A stretch of 6,272 nt of DNA from Actinomycetota bacterium (lineage in GTDB: Bacteria; Actinomycetota; Acidimicrobiia; IMCC26256), in assembly GCA_009702955.1 (NCBI GenBank), contig WLHA01000079.1, forward strand, positions 1-6,272, in the 5' to 3' direction. Numbering within the stretch: position 1 is the stretch's first letter; the number at the start of each line of letters is the position of its first letter. Under the pieces are notes generated by a model, which saw only the letters and a program-made list of their open reading frames with translations, had not been told where the DNA came from and did no database searches. Positions 1-4,356 of this stretch are shown here, piece by piece. A program made the position numbers and the translations under genes.

Positions 1-312
1 ACAGCGATTGCCGAGCTCAGGGTCGATGGTGGTGCAAGCGCCATGGATATTCTCTGCCAGCTACAGGCCGATCTCCTCGGGGTAACAGTGCGTAGACCAG
101 CCGTAAAAGACACCACCGCTCTAGGTGCCGCTTACCTAGCTGGCATAGCTATTGGAGTCTGGGCAACCCCGGCGGAGGCAGCAGCCTCGTGGACAGAGGA
201 AGCAGAGTTCACTCCAAGCATGGCGAGCGAGGAGATCTCGATGCGCAGAGCAACTTGGTCAAGGGCTGTAGAGCGATCGTTGGATTGGGATCGCTCCCCC
301 ATTACCGACTGA
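1..312 (+). CDS. glpK: Glycerol kinase, C-terminal part (cut by left window edge)
   Basis: This is the last 103 residues of an FGGY-family kinase, most likely glycerol kinase, which phosphorylates glycerol to sn-glycerol-3-phosphate with ATP in the cytoplasm. The reading frame is open from base 1 and ends at TGA 310-312, so the start lies outside the window. Visible residues 8-13 (VDGGAS) are the glycine-rich nucleotide-binding motif of the C-terminal FGGY domain. They are followed by the QLQADLLGV stretch and residues 39-48 (TALGAAYLAG), both typical of GlpK. The ATG at base 43 is an internal Met, not a start. The gene is convergent with the plsC-like gene, with a 49-base gap. Assignment to glycerol kinase rather than another FGGY sugar kinase rests on the QADLLGV and TTALGAAYLAG segments, since the substrate-binding N-terminal half is missing. 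Confidence 0.88.
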   Translation, partial: TAIAELRVDGGASAMDILCQLQADLLGVTVRRPAVKDTTALGAAYLAGIAIGVWATPAEAAASWTEEAEFTPSMASEEISMRRATWSRAVERSLDWDRSPITD

Positions 313-329
313 ATCAAACTTTATTTTTT

Positions 330-358
330 AGAGTCATCTAACAAGAAGACTCTGTTTT
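330..358 (+). terminator. Weak hairpin between convergent glpK and plsC genes
   Basis: AGAGTC (330-335) pairs perfectly with GACTCT (348-353) across a 12-base loop. On the plus strand it is followed by G and four T (355-358). It sits 17 bases after the glpK stop and 8 bases after the plsC stop on the other strand. Read from the minus strand, the stem is followed by an A-rich run, not a T run, so intrinsic termination would only suit glpK. The stem is short and the T tract brief, so this is a tentative call. Confidence 0.35.
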
Positions 359-361
359 GCT

Positions 362-1090
362 CTACGAGGCGATAGATCGGTTGCTACTCGCCTGCTGGAG
401 CACAACAGGTGGATCAGCCACGTCATGGGCACCAGTGACAACTCCGCCAGAGGCCATATAGGAATCCGTATATTCATATCCGCAGAGCGACTGGATCTCA
501 AACATCAACTCATCCGTCATCTGCCTGAGCACCAACCGGTCATCTGCACGATCACTCCAGCGCTGCGGATCAATTGGGGTACCAAAGCGAATCACGACCT
601 TACGAAAAAGGCGCGGAAGCTTCTTGTCTGTCGGCTGTATCTCATCTGTTCCAACGAGACCACACGGAATTATTGGCGCACCAGTTCGCATGGAGAGCCT
701 CGCTACGCCAGTGCGCCCCTTGTGTAGTAGCCCATCTCGCGTGCGCGTTCCCTCTGGGTAGATCCCAAAGACGCCACCATTTTCGAGGACCTCTGCAGCA
801 GAGTCAAGAGCGCGTTCGCTTGCGCTCCCCCCCTCGCGGCGAATCGGTATCTGGCCAAGGGCCTTAAATATCCAGGCAGTTTTTGGATCGTCGAAGTACT
901 CAGCCTTTGCCACGAATGTGACACGTCGAGGCACGACAAGGGGGATAAAGAGAGAGTCGATAAATGATCGATGGTTTGCGGAGATGATCACCGCTCCGTC
1001 ACCCTTAAGGTTCTCGCGCCCCTCAACCTTGACTCGAAACAGCAGCCGAAGTATGGGTGTGAGAATGGCTTTAATAATCCAGTAGGCCAC
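362..1090 (-). CDS. plsC: 1-acyl-sn-glycerol-3-phosphate acyltransferase (PlsC/LPLAT family)
   Basis: This protein probably transfers an acyl chain to lysophosphatidic acid to make phosphatidic acid, an early step of phospholipid synthesis at the inner face of the membrane. Numbering from the chosen GTG start (242 aa), it shows the LPLAT motifs in order: NHRSFID with catalytic H40 and D45 (HX4D), GQIPIRR (79-85), YPEGTR with E113-G-T-R116, and APIIP (138-142). Residues 2-18 form a hydrophobic N-terminal segment that may anchor it. GTG 1088-1090 is preferred because AGGGGAG (1096-1102) lies 5 bases upstream. The longer frame from TTG 1106-1108 would put that site inside the gene, and an in-frame TAA lies just before the TTG. 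The length is normal for small bacterial PlsC proteins. The C-terminal tail after YEYTDSY is low-complexity and not conserved as far as I can judge. Other LPLAT acceptors cannot be excluded. Confidence 0.88.
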   Translation of the reverse strand: MAYWIIKAILTPILRLLFRVKVEGRENLKGDGAVIISANHRSFIDSLFIPLVVPRRVTFVAKAEYFDDPKTAWIFKALGQIPIRREGGSASERALDSAAEVLENGGVFGIYPEGTRTRDGLLHKGRTGVARLSMRTGAPIIPCGLVGTDEIQPTDKKLPRLFRKVVIRFGTPIDPQRWSDRADDRLVLRQMTDELMFEIQSLCGYEYTDSYMASGGVVTGAHDVADPPVVLQQASSNRSIAS

Positions 1091-1095
1091 CGGCA

Positions 1096-1102
1096 CTCCC
1101 CT
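1096..1102 (-). promoter_or_regulatory. Shine-Dalgarno site that decides the plsC start
   Basis: The minus strand reads AGGGGAG here, 5 bases before GTG 1088-1090. It lies downstream of the first possible start (TTG 1106-1108) and directly abuts the GTG at 1094-1096. Only the GTG at 1088-1090 has correct spacing. Confidence 0.55.
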
Positions 1103-1204
1103 CGCCAAAGACGGTTAGCTGCAATTTTGATGCACTGACGAGGAGTTACTCAACTCTCCGTTAATCAGCGGCACCAAAAGTTATGCCCTGAGACTAGAGC
1201 AGCC

Positions 1205-1236
1205 AAGAAACTCGCGCACGCAAAATTAACAGCGAG
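1205..1236 (-). terminator. Possible weak terminator after the aminotransferase gene
   Basis: On the minus strand, CTCGC (from 1236-1232) can pair with GCGAG (from 1215-1211) and is followed by TTTCTT (1210-1205). It begins about 37 bases past the aminotransferase stop. The stem has only 5 pairs and the loop is 16 bases, so the structure is marginal. The rest of the 182-base gap between plsC and the aminotransferase gene holds no gene and no promoter I can defend. Confidence 0.22.
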
Positions 1237-1272
1237 ATCACTGCCCCAGAAAGACTTTGCTCGGGAGGGTAC

Positions 1273-2448
1273 TCAGGCGAGTTTGGTAAGCGCCCGACGA
1301 ATCCCGCGGATCGCCTGATGAATGCGCTGCTCGTTCTCAACTAGAGCGAACCGCACGAATCCCTCGCCACCGGGGCCGAATCCCACACCTGGAGATACGG
1401 CTACTTGGGCTTCGCGCACTAGGAGCTTTGCAAACTCAAGGCTCTTCATCTCAGCGTAGGCCTCTGGGATCGGTGCCCATACGAACATCGTTCCTTCGGG
1501 CTTCGGGATCTGCCAGCCAATGCGAGCAAGACCGTCAACTAAAGCATCTCGACGGCCTCTGTAAACCTCTGCGACCTCTTTGGGGTAATCGGGGGCCTCG
1601 TTCATCGCAACAATCGATGCGATCTGAATCGGCTGGAAGGTTCCGTAATCGAGGTAAGACTTCAGGCGAGCAAGCGCTCCAACTACCTCTGCATTGCCGA
1701 GCATGAATCCAACGCGCCAGCCGGCCATCGAGAAACTCTTGGTCAGGCTGTACAGCTCTACCGCAACGTCTTTGGCACCTGGAACCTCTAAGACCGATGG
1801 CGGTCGATAGCCATCAAATCCGAGTTCGGCATACGCGAAGTCATGCACCAAGACAACATCGTGGTCGCGAGCGAACCCGACCATCCTGGCCATGAAATCA
1901 AGATCGACGCAGGTACCTGTGGGGTTGTGTGGGAATGACATCACTACGACCCTCGGGCGCGGCCATGCCTGCTCCCAAGCAGCCTCAAGGTTTGCAAAGA
2001 AATCTTGGTCGGGGCCTAGGCGCACATAATGCACACCAGCCCCTGCAAGGATTGGACCCCAGATATGAATCGGGTATGACGGGCTCGGCACAAGTGCTGT
2101 GTCGCCCGGGCCGAGTAAGACCCACATCAAGTGCGAGAAGCCTTCCTTAGCTCCGATGGTTACGCAGACCTCTGTATCCGGATCGAGATCAACATCGAAC
2201 TGGCGCTTGTAGAGGTCTGATATTGCGAGGCGCAGGCGCGGGAGACCGCGAGTAGCCGAGTAACGATGGTTCCGAGGGTTTCGAGCGGCCTCTGCGAGCT
2301 TCTCAACCGCTATCTCCGGGGAGGGCAGATCAGGGTTTCCGAAACCTAGGTCGACTACGTCCTCGCCAGCGCGACGAGCAGATACCTTCAGAGCATCTAT
2401 CTCTGCAAAGGCGTAGGGCGGAAGGGCGTGAATGCGTCGGAACTCCAT
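1273..2448 (-). CDS. alaC: PLP-dependent aminotransferase, AlaC-like (glutamate-pyruvate transaminase)
   Basis: A 391-residue fold-type I, class I/II aminotransferase in the cytoplasm. It aligns from memory along nearly its whole length with E. coli AlaC (YfdZ), which interconverts pyruvate plus glutamate with alanine plus 2-oxoglutarate. Shared stretches include RIHALPPYAF near the N-terminus, GFGNPD (35-40), PSPSYPIHIWG (121-131), LKSYLDYGTF (262-271) and QAIRGIRRA near the C-terminus. Cofactor residues are visible: N175 in HNPTG, D203 and Y206 in VHDFAYAE, the Schiff-base K237 in SLTKS, R245 in GWRVG, and R366 in VRFAL for the substrate carboxylate. The ATG start has a GGTGA about 6 bases upstream. 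It follows the transporter operon on the same strand after a 107-base structured gap and probably has its own transcript. An LL-diaminopimelate aminotransferase name, often given automatically to relatives, is possible but less well supported. Confidence 0.87.
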   Translation of the reverse strand: MEFRRIHALPPYAFAEIDALKVSARRAGEDVVDLGFGNPDLPSPEIAVEKLAEAARNPRNHRYSATRGLPRLRLAISDLYKRQFDVDLDPDTEVCVTIGAKEGFSHLMWVLLGPGDTALVPSPSYPIHIWGPILAGAGVHYVRLGPDQDFFANLEAAWEQAWPRPRVVVMSFPHNPTGTCVDLDFMARMVGFARDHDVVLVHDFAYAELGFDGYRPPSVLEVPGAKDVAVELYSLTKSFSMAGWRVGFMLGNAEVVGALARLKSYLDYGTFQPIQIASIVAMNEAPDYPKEVAEVYRGRRDALVDGLARIGWQIPKPEGTMFVWAPIPEAYAEMKSLEFAKLLVREAQVAVSPGVGFGPGGEGFVRFALVENEQRIHQAIRGIRRALTKLA

Positions 2449-2491
2449 GGCGGGTCACCGTAGCAGCGCAGCGCATCAAATACGCCGATTA

Positions 2492-2519
2492 AGGCCATAC
2501 CGAGAGACTCTTATGGCCT
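2492..2519. repeat. 8-bp perfect inverted repeat in the gap upstream of alaC
   Basis: AGGCCATA (2492-2499) and TATGGCCT (2512-2519) are perfect inverted copies around a 12-base spacer. The spacer can form a further small stem, GAG (2502-2504) with CTC (2508-2510). Neither strand has a T run after it, so it does not look like a classical intrinsic terminator. It ends 44 bases upstream of the alaC start, where a dimeric repressor or activator could bind, or where a leader RNA hairpin could form. Its function is unknown. Confidence 0.5.
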
Positions 2520-2524
2520 AACTG

Positions 2525-2543
2525 CAGCCAACACACAGCCAAC
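2525..2543. repeat. Tandem 8-bp direct repeat with 11-bp period
   Basis: CAGCCAAC occurs at 2525-2532 and again at 2536-2543, separated by ACA. Extended to 11 bases the two units differ at one position. An 11-bp period places both copies on the same face of the helix, as expected for a regulator binding two sites, but the repeat is short enough to be chance. It sits just past the transporter operon and upstream of alaC. Confidence 0.4.
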
Positions 2544-2582
2544 AAAAAGCTGCTGTTATCGGCTACCAATAATCCGATCAGC
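2544..2582 (-). terminator. Probable intrinsic terminator of the transporter operon
   Basis: On the minus strand GCTG plus ATCGG (2582-2574) pairs with CCGAT, two bulged A, then CAGC (2562-2552), around an 11-base loop. A run of five T follows at 2548-2544 after a three-base spacer. The hairpin overlaps the last codons and the stop (2556-2558) of the small membrane-protein gene, the last gene of the operon. The bulge and spacer make it less than ideal. Confidence 0.42.
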
Positions 2583-2900
2583 CTGAGCCTGCTGCTCATA
2601 GGAGAGGCGAGCCATCCAGAATCGGAGGAAATTGGCGAACGAGTAACGCAGAAAGAGCGCTGATCCAACAACGGCAGCCGTGAGCCCAAGGACTCCCTGC
2701 ACAATGGCCTGGCCCTGCTCGAGGTCGTTACCTGTGGCTGCCAATGGATATGCAGCGATTGCACAGATCAACCCTCCGGCCATTAGGCCAATCGCCATTC
2801 GCACCCAGAGGCGGTCGCGCCCCTGAGACGGATCTTTCACGCCGAGTTGCTCCATCTCCAATTTGAATTGCTCGACTCGATCGGTCTGCTCAGCGTTCAT
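2556..2900 (-). CDS. Small two-helix membrane protein of unknown function, coupled to livF
   Basis: I do not recognise this 114-residue protein. It has a charged, helical N-terminus (1-31), a hydrophobic segment at about 32-55, a second at about 66-86, and a basic, aromatic C-terminal helix (RYSFANFLRFWMARL at 85-99) ending in YEQQAQADRI. The likely topology is a helical hairpin with both ends in the cytoplasm, judged from the positive charges at 28-34 and 85-98. There is no signal peptide or catalytic motif. Its ATG shares one base with the TAA of livF (TAATG), and a GGGGGAG ribosome site lies at 2905-2911, 4 bases upstream, so it is translationally coupled to the transporter. It is the last operon gene, followed by a probable terminator. 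The natural inference is an accessory subunit or assembly factor of the importer. An unrelated passenger gene cannot be ruled out. The coding call is strong; the function is not known. Confidence 0.82.
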   Translation of the reverse strand: MNAEQTDRVEQFKLEMEQLGVKDPSQGRDRLWVRMAIGLMAGGLICAIAAYPLAATGNDLEQGQAIVQGVLGLTAAVVGSALFLRYSFANFLRFWMARLSYEQQAQADRIIGSR

Positions 2901-3631
2901 TATTCTCCCCCGCTACTTTCCTGTTGATTCCCTAGATATGCGTTCGACAATTCATTCTCTAGCTCAGCCGGTGTTCCGTCTCTAACGATACGACCATGGA
3001 CCATGATGGCAGCACGATCAGCTACACCAAGCACAGAACTAGCGAACTGCTCGACCACAAGGATAGAGACTCCGCTCTGCGCTACCTGTGCAACGATCTC
3101 ATAAAGTTCCTCGACGATTATCGGGGCGAGCCCCATCGATAGCTCATCGAGGATAAGTACAGCGGGATTGGTAGCTAATCCGCGAGCCATAGCAAGCATC
3201 TGCTGCTCCCCGCCTGACATGGTGCCCGCTAACTGGCGTGAGCGCTCAGCAAGCCTCGGAAAACGCCCGAATGCAATCTCCTCAATCTGAGAGAGAGGGA
3301 CACCTGTATAGGTCATCATCTTCAGGTTTTCACGCACGCTCAGGTTTGGAAACACTCCCCTACCCTCAGGGACCATTGAAATTCCGCGTCGAGCAAGCTC
3401 CTCGGGTCGCGTTCCATTGACCCTCCTGCCGGCGAAAAGAACATCCCCCGCTATAGGAGCCATAAGCCCACACGCAACTTTGAGAAGTGTTGTCTTACCG
3501 GAGCCGTTAGGCCCGAGTAGCGCAACAACGCTCCCCTGGTTCACAACGAGGTCCACTCCGAATAGGACTTCGATTCGATCGTACGCAGCGTGTATCCCTC
3601 GTAGTTCTAGGAGTGGAGTCTGCGTGCTCAC
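2900..3631 (-). CDS. livF: LivF-type ATP-binding protein of a HAAT-family ABC importer
   Basis: One of two cytoplasmic ATPases that drive the importer. It has 243 residues, a normal LivF length. Walker A is GPNGSGKT (40-47). The Q-loop region is VPEGRGVF (88-94), with E89 in the glutamine position, a LivF hallmark. The signature is MSGGEQQ (138-144). Walker B is VLILDE, with D162 and catalytic E163. The switch position reads VVEQF, with Q195 replacing histidine, again as in LivF (VEQN in E. coli). The usual LDEP is LDEL here, followed by SMGLAP. The start is GTG at 3629-3631, overlapping the livG stop in a GTGA junction, with AGGTG 4 bases before it. Its stop overlaps the next gene by one base. 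It should pair with LivG under the fused permease. The substrate is not determined. Confidence 0.93.
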   Translation of the reverse strand: MSTQTPLLELRGIHAAYDRIEVLFGVDLVVNQGSVVALLGPNGSGKTTLLKVACGLMAPIAGDVLFAGRRVNGTRPEELARRGISMVPEGRGVFPNLSVRENLKMMTYTGVPLSQIEEIAFGRFPRLAERSRQLAGTMSGGEQQMLAMARGLATNPAVLILDELSMGLAPIIVEELYEIVAQVAQSGVSILVVEQFASSVLGVADRAAIMVHGRIVRDGTPAELENELSNAYLGNQQESSGGE

Positions 3632-4356
3632 TTAGCACCTGAGCCTAAGTAAGCGGCGAGGACAGCTGAGTCGGTCTGTATCTCGGCTGGCTTCCCAGAG
3701 GCAATGACTCTCCCGAAATCGAGGACATGCACCGTTGCGCATACCTCCATTACCAGTGCGACATCATGCTCAACAAGCACAACTGCCATTCCGTCGGCAG
3801 CTAACTCCCTGAGGAGAAGTGCAAATGCAACGGTCTCCGTGTCGTCCTGACCTGATGCTGGTTCATCTAGTAGCAGCACCTTTGGTCTTGTAGCGAGCGA
3901 TCGACCCAACTCAACGAGTCGGCACTGCCCTGTAGGTAGAGCGTCAACCCTTGCATCAGCAACTGAGCGCAGCCCGACTTTGTCGATCATTGCCTCAACT
4001 ACCTGTGCCGGATCGTCTTTGGATCCGCTATAGGACTTGTGAATATCTGCTGCGACGCGAATATTCTCGCGAACGCTCAGCATCCCAAAGAGTTCTAAAC
4101 GCTGGAAAGTTCGCCCCAGACCAAGACGAGCTCGCTTCGTGGGCGAGAGCTTTCTAAGTTCGCGCCCGGACAAGATAACTCGACCAGACGTGAGCGACTG
4201 AAGACCAGTAATTACGTTAAAAAGCGTTGTTTTCCCTGCACCGTTGGGGCCGATCAAACCAGTTATCTCGCCTGCCTCAGCAGCGATAGATACCCCATCA
4301 AGGGCAAGGTTCCCGCCGAAGCGAACCGATACCTCAGATATCTCAAGGAGCGGCAT
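3628..4356 (-). CDS. livG: LivG-type ATP-binding protein of a HAAT-family ABC importer
   Basis: The second cytoplasmic ATPase of the importer, 242 residues, slightly shorter than the roughly 255 of E. coli LivG. Walker A is GPNGAGKTT (36-44). The Q-loop glutamine is Q85 in GRTFQRLELF, a typical LivG stretch. Walker B is VLLLDEP, with D164 and catalytic E165. The switch histidine is H197 in VLVEHDV. The signature motif is LPTGQ (140-144), where the canonical form is LSGGQ, so the serine that contacts ATP gamma-phosphate is replaced. Degenerate signatures occur in LivG proteins, but this should be compared with close relatives. The ATG start lies inside the end of the permease gene (14-bp overlap), with a GTGAG-like ribosome site about 5 bases upstream. 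The GTGA overlap with livF completes a coupled trio. Confidence 0.93.
   Translation of the reverse strand: MPLLEISEVSVRFGGNLALDGVSIAAEAGEITGLIGPNGAGKTTLFNVITGLQSLTSGRVILSGRELRKLSPTKRARLGLGRTFQRLELFGMLSVRENIRVAADIHKSYSGSKDDPAQVVEAMIDKVGLRSVADARVDALPTGQCRLVELGRSLATRPKVLLLDEPASGQDDTETVAFALLLRELAADGMAVVLVEHDVALVMEVCATVHVLDFGRVIASGKPAEIQTDSAVLAAYLGSGAK

Noticed and set aside
425..867. Two overlapping plus-strand frames antisense to plsC
   Set aside because: The minus-strand frame carries all LPLAT motifs across this stretch. The antisense translations have no recognisable motif and no convincing ribosome site.
1..1108. glpK and plsC as a glycerol-3-phosphate pathway operon
   Set aside because: The two genes are convergent, so they cannot be co-transcribed, although their products act in linked lipid pathways.
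1142..1157. Small hairpin GGAGTT-ACTC-AACTCT upstream of plsC
   Set aside because: The stem is five pairs plus one G-T pair and has no T run on either strand. It does not coincide with any recognisable promoter, so chance is the simplest explanation.
2449..2550. Sigma-70 type promoter for alaC
   Set aside because: I searched the minus strand for TTGACA-like and TATAAT-like pairs at 16-18 base spacing. TTGGCT boxes exist but have no acceptable -10 partner, so no promoter is claimed.
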